From Sphingomonadales bacterium (GTDB taxonomy: Bacteria > Pseudomonadota > Alphaproteobacteria > Sphingomonadales > Sphingomonadaceae): a stretch of 64,000 nucleotides of DNA. Both the position numbers and the translations under genes were made by a program. Shown here piece by piece: positions 50,848 to 58,877 of this stretch (position 1 is its first letter; every line of letters begins with the position of its first letter). The notes beneath the pieces are model-generated. The model saw only the letters and a list, made by a program, of their open reading frames with translations. It made no database searches and was not told the DNA's origin. The stretch spans positions 1-64,000 of the forward strand of contig JAFLDB010000014.1 of assembly GCA_017302615.1 (NCBI GenBank). Direction: 5' to 3'.

Positions 50848-50880
50848 AATGGGGCGGTCGCCTTAGCGGTCGCCCCATTT
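50848..50880. terminator. Bidirectional terminator; anti-sigma stop codon lies in its loop
   Basis: AATGGGGCG (50848-50856) and CGCCCCATT (50871-50879) form a nine-bp stem, extended inside by CGC/GCG. It ends the plus-strand barrel gene, followed by T. The minus-strand anti-sigma gene's TAA (50863-50865) sits inside the loop, so the last codons of that gene form part of the hairpin. Confidence 0.65.
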
Positions 50881-51582
50881 GCTCGCGATTAGCGCCGCTT
50901 CGTCAGCCGCTCCCAATGGATCGGCCGTGCCGAGGCGGGCATTGGCAGCAGCGATCCCAGTGTTGTCGGTGCCGCCAGCCAACTGGATCTCGTCGGGCTT
51001 TGTCGCTGGTGCCGCCTCAACCTCAGCCTCTACCTTCCAGCCTTGCGGTTCGCGGCAAGCAAGACCGGCGACGTCACCGATCCGGTATTCGCGGCACCAG
51101 CGCCCATCAGCGGCCCGCGCGGTCAGCACCGGCTCGATCATCCGGCCATCGTCGAGCTGTGCTTGCTGCAAAGCGGGCGTGCTATCGAGCGCAAGTGACA
51201 AACCGCCATCCTGCGGGTCTTCCGGCGGACGCCCGACAACCAGCAGAACCAACGCGAGGCCGGCTGCCAGTGCACCGCCAACCGGCACCCAGCGCTTTTG
51301 CCACCAGGCGGGATTGTCATTGGCTGCTGGCGGCATGGCTGGCGCAACAGCAGTGCTCTCGGCAAGGCCCATCTGGGCTAGCCATTCCGGATCGATCGGC
51401 TCAGTAGCCAGTGGCGCCAGAGCGTCAGCAATTTGTCGATCATTGGCCCGCCAGGCCGCTGCTTGCTCGGCCAGGGCCGGGTTGCCAGCCATCTCTGCTT
51501 CGAAGGCGGCAGCATCGGCGGGGTTCATTGCCCCATCAAGCCAGGCGGCCAGCCGTTCATCTGTGCCTCTGCGGTCAGTCAT
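50863..51582 (-). CDS. Membrane-bound anti-sigma factor
   Basis: 239 residues from the ATG at 51582, overlapping the sigma gene by eight bases. The N-terminal cytoplasmic domain (about 1-60) has the anti-sigma opening L-A-A-W-L-D-G-A-M-N-P-A-D-A-A-A-F-E-A and the FecR/RskA-like helical pattern. I see no zinc-binding H-x3-C-x2-C. One transmembrane helix lies at about 99-117, followed by a periplasmic domain with two cysteines (R-W-C-R-E-Y and L-A-C-R-E-P) that may form a disulfide. Such a layout suggests signal sensing in the periplasm and release of the sigma factor by proteolysis or conformational change. Confidence 0.85.
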   Translation of the reverse strand: MTDRRGTDERLAAWLDGAMNPADAAAFEAEMAGNPALAEQAAAWRANDRQIADALAPLATEPIDPEWLAQMGLAESTAVAPAMPPAANDNPAWWQKRWVPVGGALAAGLALVLLVVGRPPEDPQDGGLSLALDSTPALQQAQLDDGRMIEPVLTARAADGRWCREYRIGDVAGLACREPQGWKVEAEVEAAPATKPDEIQLAGGTDNTGIAAANARLGTADPLGAADEAALIASKWGDR

Positions 51583-52102
51583 TGCCTGTCCCCTGGCTTC
51601 GGCCGACAACCGCATCGATGCGCGCGCGGGCGCGGGCTAGCCGGCTCATAATCGTTCCAACCGGAACTTCTAGCACCTCCGCTGCCTCGCGGTAGCTCAG
51701 CCCCTCGACCACCACCAGCAAGAAGGCACTGCGCTGTTCTTCCGGCAGAGCCTGCAAGGCGCGCTGCGCAGCGGCCAAGTCCGACCGGTTCTCCACCGTT
51801 TCGCGCCCATCCTCGCCACGTGTTTCGGCAATTTCGTCAATGTCCACTTGCGTTCCACGCCGGCCAACAGACCGGATGGCGTCGATGTGCAGATTGCGCG
51901 CGATCCGGAACATCCAAGCGTCGACCCGGGTCCCCGCCTCAAACAGTTCGGCGCGGCCAAGGGCACGTTCCACTGTGGACTGCATCAAGTCGTCTCCATT
52001 TTCGGCATGACCGGTCAGACCCCGACAAAACCGGCGTAGTCGAGGCAACACGGCGATGATCTCTTCCCGCATTGCCTGGCTGTCCGGACCGGGATCGGCC
52101 AT
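51575..52102 (-). CDS. ECF-family RNA polymerase sigma factor
   Basis: 175 residues from the ATG at 52102, preceded by GGAGATGG. Region 2 shows the A-E-N-G-D-D-L-M-Q-S-T-V-E-R-A segment for core binding and -10 recognition. Region 4 shows L-P-E-E-Q-R-S-A-F-L-L-V-V-V-E-G-L-S-Y-R-E-A-A, then V-P-V-G-T-I-M-S-R-L-A-R-A-R for -35 recognition. Only regions 2 and 4 are present, the ECF hallmark. Its own promoter (52117-52141) has the same GGAAT-N16-CGTT layout as its neighbours, so it is very probably autoregulated. Overlap with the anti-sigma gene keeps the two in balance. Confidence 0.93.
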   Translation of the reverse strand: MADPGPDSQAMREEIIAVLPRLRRFCRGLTGHAENGDDLMQSTVERALGRAELFEAGTRVDAWMFRIARNLHIDAIRSVGRRGTQVDIDEIAETRGEDGRETVENRSDLAAAQRALQALPEEQRSAFLLVVVEGLSYREAAEVLEVPVGTIMSRLARARARIDAVVGRSQGTGND

Positions 52103-52116
52103 TCCATCTCCTGTCA

Positions 52117-52141
52117 AACGACCTGCACGGCACAAAATTCC
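52117..52141 (-). promoter_or_regulatory. ECF-type autoregulatory promoter of the sigma/anti-sigma operon
   Basis: On the minus strand GGAAT (52141-52137) and CGTT (52120-52117) are separated by 16 bases, 15 bases upstream of the sigma start codon. Confidence 0.78.
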
Positions 52142-52192
52142 CGCCGATGAGAGCGATTTTTTGCCGTGCTCAAGCGCATTTGCAAGTATGGT

Positions 52193-52217
52193 GGAATAAG
52201 TTTGCGTACATTGCGTT
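52193..52217 (+). promoter_or_regulatory. ECF-type promoter of the subtilase gene
   Basis: GGAAT (52193-52197) and CGTT (52214-52217) are separated by 16 bases, 48 bases upstream of the ATG at 52266. It is divergent from the sigma promoter at 52117-52141. Confidence 0.78.
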
Positions 52218-52265
52218 TCATCAACACGCCGGCCGCGTGTGAGCGGGCGCAACGGAGGCTTGGCC

Positions 52266-53702
52266 ATGAACCTCAAGACCGGAACTTCGCTGACGGCATT
52301 TGTGACCGCAGCTTTGCTGGTTGGTCTGCATGCGGCCGCCCCAGCGCACGAACGCGATCCCGATGTTTCCTCCCGGGCCGAGGAACGACTCGACAAGGCC
52401 AATCGCGACATCGCCGACCGTGCGGCCAAGCGCGATAGGGAGTATTCACAAGAGCGAGCCCGGATCGAAGCCGATACGCTGAAGGATCCCCGAAAAGCCG
52501 ATGAACTGCAAAAGCTTGATGCGGATTATGCCGAAGAAACCCGCAAGCTGAACGAGGACGCGGACAAGGCGCAGGAGGATTTCCTAGAAGAAAGCGCCAA
52601 AGAAGCCGAGGAGTTGGCCGAGAAGGGTGAAGACAATTCTGGTGATGGCAGCAGCAAGCACATGCGCGACCTCGGCCAGAGCGAGGGCGCCGAGTACGAC
52701 GACAAGGGATATCCGGTCCGCCGCGGTGAAGTAGTCGGGATCGACCTTTCCCCGGCAACCCTTGCCAAGGCAGAGGCAAAAGGCTTCAAGATCCTTGGCC
52801 GGGAACGCCTTCAAACTCTTGATCGGGAAGTGATCCGCCTGGCCGCGCCGCCGGGAATGGATGCCCGCACCGCTTTGCGCGAACTGCGTGTGATCGATCC
52901 GACGGCTGTCATCGACCTTGTTCACTATTACGGCCTCAACCTAACAGCGGGCGGCAAAGGTCAGCCGGTTCGTGCGAATGGGATGCCGCGCTTCTCGTCT
53001 CGAAAGGTGATGGTGGGTGTGATCGACACGGCAATTGTTCCTCATGCCGGTCTCAACGGCGCACAGATCACCGTTTGGCCAGCCGGAAATCTGACCGGCG
53101 CCCCGGTCGCACATGGCACCGCAGTCGCTTCGCTGCTGGCAGCTGAAGGGCAGGCGCAGATCTTTTCCGCCAACATCTTTCGGGGCAGCGCCGGGCGACC
53201 CTTTACCTCGGCCGACGTCATCGCCGACGCGTTGGAATGGATGGTTCGGATGGACGTGCCAACCATCAACATGAGCCTGGCCGGGCCGCGCAATGCTATT
53301 CTCGATCAATTGCTACGCGACGCGATTGCGCATGGGCGGACGATTGTGGCGGCCGCCGGAAACGGGGGCCCAGCGGCACCGCCGGCTTACCCGGCCGCAG
53401 TACCGGGGGTTGTGGCGGTGACTGCCGTCGACAAGGATCTGCGGATCTACCGTTATGCCAATCGCGGTCGATATATCACTGTTGCCGCAAGAGGGGTCGA
53501 CGTGATGGCCGCCCGGGCTCCCGGAGGGTTTGCACGGTTCAGCGGCACCTCGTTTGCCACTCCCCACGTTACCGGCTGGATCGCGCGCTGCCGCAGTGCT
53601 GGCAAAACAGCCCGAGGTTGTGAAGCGGCCCTGATTAGATCGGCCCGAGATCTCGGTGCTCCAGGGCGCGACAACATTTTTGGGCTTGGCTTCGTGGAGT
53701 AA
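52266..53702 (+). CDS. Secreted subtilisin-like serine protease (S8 family) with coiled-coil prodomain
   Basis: 478 residues from the ATG at 52266. A signal peptide ends near residue 27 (A-A-A-P-A-H-E). Residues about 30-125 are highly charged and heptad-patterned, a likely coiled coil, followed by a linker and the S8 domain. The catalytic triad is Asp254 in G-V-I-D-T-A, His283 in V-A-H-G-T-A-V-A-S-L, and Ser429 in S-G-T-S-F-A-T-P-H; Asn366 in A-A-A-G-N-G-G stabilises the oxyanion. The protein ends with N-I-F-G-L-G-F-V-E and has no barrel, so it is released or periplasmic. The ECF promoter at 52193-52217 places it in the sigma regulon with the repeat protein and the barrel. Confidence 0.93.
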   Translation: MNLKTGTSLTAFVTAALLVGLHAAAPAHERDPDVSSRAEERLDKANRDIADRAAKRDREYSQERARIEADTLKDPRKADELQKLDADYAEETRKLNEDADKAQEDFLEESAKEAEELAEKGEDNSGDGSSKHMRDLGQSEGAEYDDKGYPVRRGEVVGIDLSPATLAKAEAKGFKILGRERLQTLDREVIRLAAPPGMDARTALRELRVIDPTAVIDLVHYYGLNLTAGGKGQPVRANGMPRFSSRKVMVGVIDTAIVPHAGLNGAQITVWPAGNLTGAPVAHGTAVASLLAAEGQAQIFSANIFRGSAGRPFTSADVIADALEWMVRMDVPTINMSLAGPRNAILDQLLRDAIAHGRTIVAAAGNGGPAAPPAYPAAVPGVVAVTAVDKDLRIYRYANRGRYITVAARGVDVMAARAPGGFARFSGTSFATPHVTGWIARCRSAGKTARGCEAALIRSARDLGAPGRDNIFGLGFVE

Positions 53703-53871
53703 ATGAACCTCGAGCGCGTGCCTTGTGACACAAGCAAGCGATTGGACGCCAGAAACCAGAGTCATCCACCTGAATGATCGGCCGCTACCAAGCCGATGGT
53801 ACGGCTGAGTCGATGGCGGCTTTCTCAGCGGACCTGGCCGTTGCACTATCGCGAGCGACCACCACCTCACA

Positions 53872-54129
53872 TCACTGCAATGTTCCCTTGCGGCGCGGCT
53901 TCGACTGATACCAATCATGCCTGCCGGTATCCTCGATTGCCAAAACCCAGGCCGTGTCGAAAGCCGCCTTCGAGACATTGCCCAGTTCGGCAATCGCCAT
54001 CTGGCGGTACTCTTCTTTTGTGAATGCCTTCGGCTTACCGTGAGCCATGTGCAGCAATAGCCAAGCGCGGCATTGCACGCGTTCCGCCGTCGCATTGTCG
54101 ATCAACGCTTGCCGTGCCGATTTGGTCAT
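53872..54129 (-). CDS. Small hypothetical protein
   Basis: 85 residues from the ATG at 54129. It has a helical, charged sequence without signal peptide or membrane segment (A-R-Q-A-L-I-D-N-A-T-A-E-R-V, then H-G-K-P-K-A-F-T-K-E-E-Y-R-Q-M-A-I-A-E-L-G, then A-W-V-L-A-I-E-D-T-G-R). The F-T-K-E-E-Y-R block followed by V-S-K-A-A-F-D-T-A-W resembles a small helix-turn-helix, but no family is recognised. It stands alone between the subtilase and the catabolic cluster. Confidence 0.55.
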   Translation of the reverse strand: MTKSARQALIDNATAERVQCRAWLLLHMAHGKPKAFTKEEYRQMAIAELGNVSKAAFDTAWVLAIEDTGRHDWYQSKPRRKGTLQ

Positions 54130-54639
54130 ATGAAGATTGGATAATGACAGCACATCGCAGTTTCCATCTGAAAGCTAACCTTTCGGACATGGCACGTTGC
54201 GGACTGGCTGCCTGTTTGGCAGTGTTCGAGCGTGAACCGCAGGATGACTATTCCACTAGTGATTGCACTAAGTGGCTCGGCAACTGTCCTTATGCTGCCC
54301 ACCTGGGGAATGGGGCTGGCCACGTTCCTTGACTCCGAAAGGACAATCTTGACCCTGACCGGCCCCCACTGAGTGGTCCGTGTTGATTGTTAGTGCAAGT
54401 TTGCTTGAGCTTGGCCTGAGCCGGATCTGCAAATGGGCGCTCACGGTCCGGCTGGACTCAAAACATCCGGCCTTCCCGATCAGATCGCTAAGCTTGCCCT
54501 GGCCATGGGCCAGCGGATCAAAATCGGCGGTGAGCTCGGCAAGACGCTGCCTGACCCTTCCGAGCGGCACGCAACTCCATCATCATCCAACTGCGGAGCG
54601 CGGTCCGGACTAAGCTTAGAATGCATTGGTTAAGTGCGA
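54130..54639. other. Non-coding stretch, possibly a mobile-element remnant
   Basis: About 510 bases with no supported gene. The stretch near 54360-54385 contains CCCACTGAGTGG, an almost perfect short palindrome in a GC-rich context that is reminiscent of insertion-sequence ends. A broken minus-strand frame near 54380-54570 (L-A-E-L-T-A-D-F-D-P-L-A) might be a gene remnant. Confidence 0.35.
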
Positions 54640-56019
54640 TCACCCAGATCGAGCCCAATGCAGCTGGACGTTGCAGAATTCTTTGAGACCGAAATGCGAG
54701 AGCTCGCGGCCATAGCCGCTGTTCTTGATACCTCCGATCGGCACTCTTGGATCCGAGGCGGAAAAGCCATTTATGTAAACAGCGCCTGCTTCTATTCGTG
54801 TAGCCAAGTTGGCAGCACGGCTAGTGTTGCGCGTCCACAGCGCGGAAGAGAGCCCGAAGTCACTGTCATTCGCGAGCGAGACGGCGTGCTCGGCGTCTCT
54901 TGCGACCAAGATCGGAGCGACTGGTCCGAAGGTTTCTTCACGGCAAATGGGCATGTCGTTCGTCACGTCAACCAGCACCGTCGGTGGATAGAATGTGCCC
55001 CTGCCTTCGGGAATGAAACCACCGGTCAAGATCCGCGCGCCCTTGGCCACGCTGGCTTGAACCAGGTCATGAACCTCAGCTCGCAACCGTTCCCGCGCCA
55101 TCGGCCCCATTTCTGTCGCGGGATCTTCGGGGTCCCCCACTTTGATCTTAGATACCTCTGCGACAAATCGCTGAGTGAACTCGTCAGCGATTGGGCGTTC
55201 AACAATGATGCGCTTGGCGGCAATGCATACTTGTCCGCAATTCTGGAACCGTGCGGTTACGGCAGCTGAAACGGCACGATCGAGGTCTGCGTCCGCAAGG
55301 ACAATGAAGGGATCAGAACCACCCAACTCCAACAACGACTTCTTGAGATTTCTGCCTGCCTCTGCCGCCAGCGCAGCCCCCGCCGCCACTCCCGCAGTGA
55401 CGCTAACGCCGCAAATTCTGCGGTCGCTCAACAGGCCGGCAATTGCATCGCGGCTTGCGTTGACCACCGTAAATGATCCGGCTGGGAAGCCGGCAGCTGC
55501 GAAACACTCCCCAAGCGCCAATGCGCTTCCCTGGACATTGTCGGCGTGCTTCAGAACAAAGCCATTGCCGGCCGCCATGATGGGAACTGCGGCACGTAGC
55601 ACCTGCCAAATCGGAAAATTCCAAGGCATTACGCCGAGAACGACGCCTAACGGCAAGTAGCGGACCGTGGCAACGCCGTCCGTTCCAAGCTCGGATATCT
55701 CGGAGGCGAGAAGGCGCTCGAGATTGGCTGCATACCACGCGCAAAGGTTCACGCACTTGTCGACTTCACCAAGCGCGGCCGAGATCGGCTTCCCCATCTC
55801 AGCCGTCATCATGGCTCCAAGCAGATCTCGCTTCGCTTTCAGCGTCTCGCCGAGCTGGTCCAGTAGCCTCGCTCGAGTGGACACTGCGAGCGAGCGCCAG
55901 ACTTGGTATCCTGCATCAGCCTCCGCCACGGCTGCTTCCAGTTCGAACGAATCCATGGCCGGATAAGAGGCAATTTCCATTCCATTGGCCGGATTGATCG
56001 ACACTGATTGGATGCGCAT
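54640..56019 (-). CDS. NAD(P)-dependent aldehyde dehydrogenase, succinate-semialdehyde type
   Basis: 459 residues, an aldehyde dehydrogenase with P-W-N-F-P near 132-136, the G-S-D-P-F segment and the E-L-G-G-S block containing the general base Glu near 240, and catalytic Cys in F-Q-N-C-G-Q-V-C near 274-281. E-E-T-F-G-P-V and the F-G-L-S-S-A-L-W segment follow. Length and sequence resemble succinate-semialdehyde dehydrogenases of the Sad/GabD2 type. In the cluster it would oxidise succinate semialdehyde, the product of the adjacent HpaI-type aldolase, to succinate. It is the last gene of the minus-strand operon. Confidence 0.85.
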   Translation of the reverse strand: MRIQSVSINPANGMEIASYPAMDSFELEAAVAEADAGYQVWRSLAVSTRARLLDQLGETLKAKRDLLGAMMTAEMGKPISAALGEVDKCVNLCAWYAANLERLLASEISELGTDGVATVRYLPLGVVLGVMPWNFPIWQVLRAAVPIMAAGNGFVLKHADNVQGSALALGECFAAAGFPAGSFTVVNASRDAIAGLLSDRRICGVSVTAGVAAGAALAAEAGRNLKKSLLELGGSDPFIVLADADLDRAVSAAVTARFQNCGQVCIAAKRIIVERPIADEFTQRFVAEVSKIKVGDPEDPATEMGPMARERLRAEVHDLVQASVAKGARILTGGFIPEGRGTFYPPTVLVDVTNDMPICREETFGPVAPILVARDAEHAVSLANDSDFGLSSALWTRNTSRAANLATRIEAGAVYINGFSASDPRVPIGGIKNSGYGRELSHFGLKEFCNVQLHWARSG

Positions 56020-56081
56020 GAAGATATCCTGATTGGATGTGGACTAGGAATTGTCGAACGTCCCCGTTTCCACGAGGCTGA

Positions 56082-56882
56082 TCAGTAAACCGCCGCGTTC
56101 CCAGTGTTTGGCTTTGGGCTGTTCGGATCCGATTTGAATCGTGCCGCGAGGGCTTCGGCACCGCGAGCTAAGATCGTCACATCCGTTCCAACTGCAACGA
56201 ACGAAGCTCCCAGTTCAATGTAGCGCCGGGCCAGACCTTCATCGGCGATGAGGATTCCTGACGGCTTACCGCATGCCGCGATCCGTCCCAGGGCATCTTC
56301 AATCGCAACTTGCACCTCTGGGTGGCCTGGATTGCCGAGATGGCCGAGGTCGGCAGCGAGATCCGACGGACCGACAAAAATACCGTCAACGCCCTCGATC
56401 TGAGCAATCTCTTCAAGCCGATCGAGGCCAGCTTGACTTTCGATCTGAAGCAGAAGGCAAATCCCGAGGTGCGCCTCGTGGAGATAATTTGGTGTGCGGT
56501 TCCAGCGACTGGCGCGTGCTATGGCCGAACCAATTCCCCTGGATCCATGAGGGGGGTAGCGTGTTGCGCGGACCATGCTTCGGGCCGCTTCCGCCGTCTC
56601 GATCATCGGGATCAGCAAGCTCCTTGCGCCGATGTCCAGGTATTGTTTGACCAGCACGGGATCGGCAACAGGAAGGCGGACAACCGGTTCGGTGGTACTG
56701 GCGGCAACGGCCTGCAATTGCGCAAGGACAAGTGGGATATCATTGGGTCCATGCTCCGCATCGATAAGGAGCCAATCGAACCCCGCTCCGGCGCAGATCT
56801 CGGCGGTATATGGGACTGCTAGCGCCTGCCACATTCCAATTTGCGTCTTCGCCTCGGCAATGGCCTGCTTGAAGGCATTCAT
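56082..56882 (-). CDS. hpaI: HpcH/HpaI family aldolase (4-hydroxy-2-oxoheptanedioate type)
   Basis: 266 residues, a class II TIM-barrel aldolase. I-G-M-W-Q-A-L near the start, [10 protein letters not shown], the Arg in V-V-R-L-P, and the metal-binding L-L-Q-I-E-S-Q-A-G and [12 protein letters not shown] segments are all HpaI signatures. It should cleave 4-hydroxy-2-oxoheptanedioate (or a close analogue) to pyruvate and succinate semialdehyde. The flanking hydratase supplies the substrate and the aldehyde dehydrogenase removes the product. Confidence 0.9.
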   Translation of the reverse strand: MNAFKQAIAEAKTQIGMWQALAVPYTAEICAGAGFDWLLIDAEHGPNDIPLVLAQLQAVAASTTEPVVRLPVADPVLVKQYLDIGARSLLIPMIETAEAARSMVRATRYPPHGSRGIGSAIARASRWNRTPNYLHEAHLGICLLLQIESQAGLDRLEEIAQIEGVDGIFVGPSDLAADLGHLGNPGHPEVQVAIEDALGRIAACGKPSGILIADEGLARRYIELGASFVAVGTDVTILARGAEALAARFKSDPNSPKPNTGNAAVY

Positions 56883-56900
56883 GCCTGCTCTCCCGTCTTG

Positions 56901-57743
56901 TTATGCGAAGGATATTTCAACGCAACCGAAGGCGCCAAAGTCGCCGACAATATGACTGCCGGAGGGGGCTTCGACCGGCCGTATGAACGAGCCAGACAAG
57001 ACGATCTGCCCCTTCTCGATCGACTGGCCATATGCGCCTAACCGCTGCGCAAGCCAGGCCATCGACAGCAGCGGATCGTCGAGCACGCCAGCACCAAGAC
57101 CGGTTTCTTCAATCTCGTTGTTGCGCGAAACGATTGCGCCGATCCAACGCAGATCTTCTGGTCTGAAACTGCGCATCGGATCGCCAAGGACAATCCCGCC
57201 GTTGGCTGCATTGTCCGAAATCGTGTCGAAGACTGTCCGCATTTTGCCAGTCTGCGGGTCAGTCCGAGTGATCCGCGTATCGAGGATTTCCAGCGCAGGT
57301 GCGATGTAGTCAGTGGCCTCGGCTATCTCCTGGGGTGTCGCATCAGCGGCCACCTCTCGCTTCATCACAAACGCGATTTCAGCTTCGATTCTCGGCTGAA
57401 TAAAGCGACCCGCAGCAATTGTGCTGCCATTCGCAAATGCCATCGATTCCAGGAGTACGCCAGAATCCGGTATATCGATTTGCAGAGCCGACTGCATCGC
57501 TTTGGAAGTTAGGCCAATCTTCCAGCCGATCACGGGGTCACCGCGCTCTCGCTTCATCCGAACCCATTCGGCCTGAATCGCGTAGGCGTCATCCATCGTG
57601 ATGGTCGGGTAGTCTTCGCTGAGCAAACGGATCTGCTTGCCCGTGCGTTCTGCGCCATCGAGCGCGAGAGCGGCAGCGCGCACGGCCTCACCCGGAAGGG
57701 TGAGGCCGGTCGGACCGCTGGTTACGCGAGGAACTGCGCCCAT
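56901..57743 (-). CDS. hpaH: 2-oxo-heptenedioate hydratase (HpaH-like)
   Basis: 280 residues from the ATG at 57743, which overlaps the stop of the dioxygenase gene; the longer frame would run inside that gene. It belongs to the 2-keto-4-pentenoate/2-oxohepta-3-ene-1,7-dioate hydratase family: I-G-W-K-I-G-L-T-S-K near 74-83, R-I-E-A-E-I-A-F-V-M-K near 117-127 with the metal-binding Glu pair, P-A-L-E-I-L-D-T-R-I, and G-A-G-V-L-D-D-P near the end. It hydrates the enol form of a 2-oxo-enedioate, feeding the next aldolase. Confidence 0.88.
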   Translation of the reverse strand: MGAVPRVTSGPTGLTLPGEAVRAAALALDGAERTGKQIRLLSEDYPTITMDDAYAIQAEWVRMKRERGDPVIGWKIGLTSKAMQSALQIDIPDSGVLLESMAFANGSTIAAGRFIQPRIEAEIAFVMKREVAADATPQEIAEATDYIAPALEILDTRITRTDPQTGKMRTVFDTISDNAANGGIVLGDPMRSFRPEDLRWIGAIVSRNNEIEETGLGAGVLDDPLLSMAWLAQRLGAYGQSIEKGQIVLSGSFIRPVEAPSGSHIVGDFGAFGCVEISFA

Positions 57744-58855
57744 CAGGCTGCAGACTTGCGGTTCGTGTCGAAGCCCATCTGGGCACCGAGCAGGGCCGGC
57801 GGTTCCTTGAGGTTTTCCTGCCAAAGCAGGCATTCGGTCGCAATCGTCAGCGGCTGGTTCTGGATAGTCAGCTCGTAAACATAGTCATCGTACGAGGCGT
57901 GGTTATGCACGGCCCAGCCCGGAGCAGACAGCATCAGGTCGCCCGCCTTCCATTCGTAGACGTTGCCAGCAACAGTGCTGCGCCCGCTGCCCTTGAAGTA
58001 GTAGTTGATCGAGTCCGACACGTGACGATGCGGGCGGTCGACAATCTTCGGCGGACGAATGGTGATGGTCGCGAAGAAGTTCGGCGTCGTCCCATTGGTG
58101 CGGCCAGTGACCGGGTTGTAGAGAAGATAGAGGCGGCGCCCGACATAGTCTTGCCCGAGATCCTGCAGCTTCTTCAATTCAGCCTCGACCCGTTCCCAGG
58201 GCCAGTGCAGCGCATTGGACTCGACCGTCGGCGGATTGATCAGCTTTTCGTATGGCATCAACATCGCGCCATCGTCGCCAATCTCGAAGGTGCCATAAGG
58301 GCTGTTGCGACGTGGATTGATCGCTTCCTCGTCTTCGGGCACCGCTTCAACCAACGACGGATTAGCTTCCCAATGGTGCACCTGCATGAATTGCAGCATT
58401 CCGACGTTGGTGTAGGTAAGGAACACCTGCAGGTCGGTGCCGGTGTTCTCACGCCAATAGGGCACCCAGGCCGGGGTGTTGTAGACGTCGTACTGGCGGA
58501 ACGGGATGCGCCGGCCGCCGATGAAGGCCACACCTTCGCCGCGAATGCAAAAGTTCACTTCGGTGGCATTATGGCGGAAGGCCTGGGTTCGCTCACCGGG
58601 CTTCAGCACGTTGATCGTGACTTGCGTTGTCGGCGCGAGGCCCGGAGTGCTCAAGTCGGCGCGAGGATGCACGATCAGCGAGCTGCGACGGCCATTTTCT
58701 GGCAGTGCAATCGATGCGAGCCGTTCGATCTCCTCGTCGATCTGCTCCTTGGTAATGATCGCCGGTGCCCACGGCTCGTTCTGCCGATAGTTCTGGCCGC
58801 TTATGTCGACGAATTTTCCGACGGTATCTGCAAAATCGGTACGGAAGTCGCTCAT
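57743..58855 (-). CDS. Bicupin ring-cleavage dioxygenase (gentisate/salicylate dioxygenase family)
   Basis: 370 residues, the length and two-cupin layout of gentisate 1,2-dioxygenase and salicylate 1,2-dioxygenase. The N-terminal cupin (about 75-160) lacks the usual H-x-H: it reads Q-A-F93-R-H95-N-A-T-E, and the third His position reads P-Y-W-R-E-N. The C-terminal cupin (about 255-330) instead has R-P-H276-R-H278 and a later A-V-H317-N-H319, a plausible Fe(II) site. The metal site therefore seems moved to the second cupin. It would cleave a hydroxylated or salicylate-type aromatic acid. It is the central gene of the operon. Confidence 0.8.
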   Translation of the reverse strand: MSDFRTDFADTVGKFVDISGQNYRQNEPWAPAIITKEQIDEEIERLASIALPENGRRSSLIVHPRADLSTPGLAPTTQVTINVLKPGERTQAFRHNATEVNFCIRGEGVAFIGGRRIPFRQYDVYNTPAWVPYWRENTGTDLQVFLTYTNVGMLQFMQVHHWEANPSLVEAVPEDEEAINPRRNSPYGTFEIGDDGAMLMPYEKLINPPTVESNALHWPWERVEAELKKLQDLGQDYVGRRLYLLYNPVTGRTNGTTPNFFATITIRPPKIVDRPHRHVSDSINYYFKGSGRSTVAGNVYEWKAGDLMLSAPGWAVHNHASYDDYVYELTIQNQPLTIATECLLWQENLKEPPALLGAQMGFDTNRKSAA

Positions 58856-58877
58856 CGTTGTTCTCCTCAGGAAAGGC

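Noticed and set aside
54360-54385. Insertion-sequence terminus at CCCACTGAGTGG
   Set aside because: Only one copy and no transposase frame are visible, so it is mentioned as a possible remnant only.
57743-58855. Calling the bicupin simply gentisate 1,2-dioxygenase
   Set aside because: The first cupin lacks the ligand histidines and the cluster lacks maleylpyruvate isomerase and fumarylpyruvate hydrolase, so a specific gentisate label would overstate the evidence.
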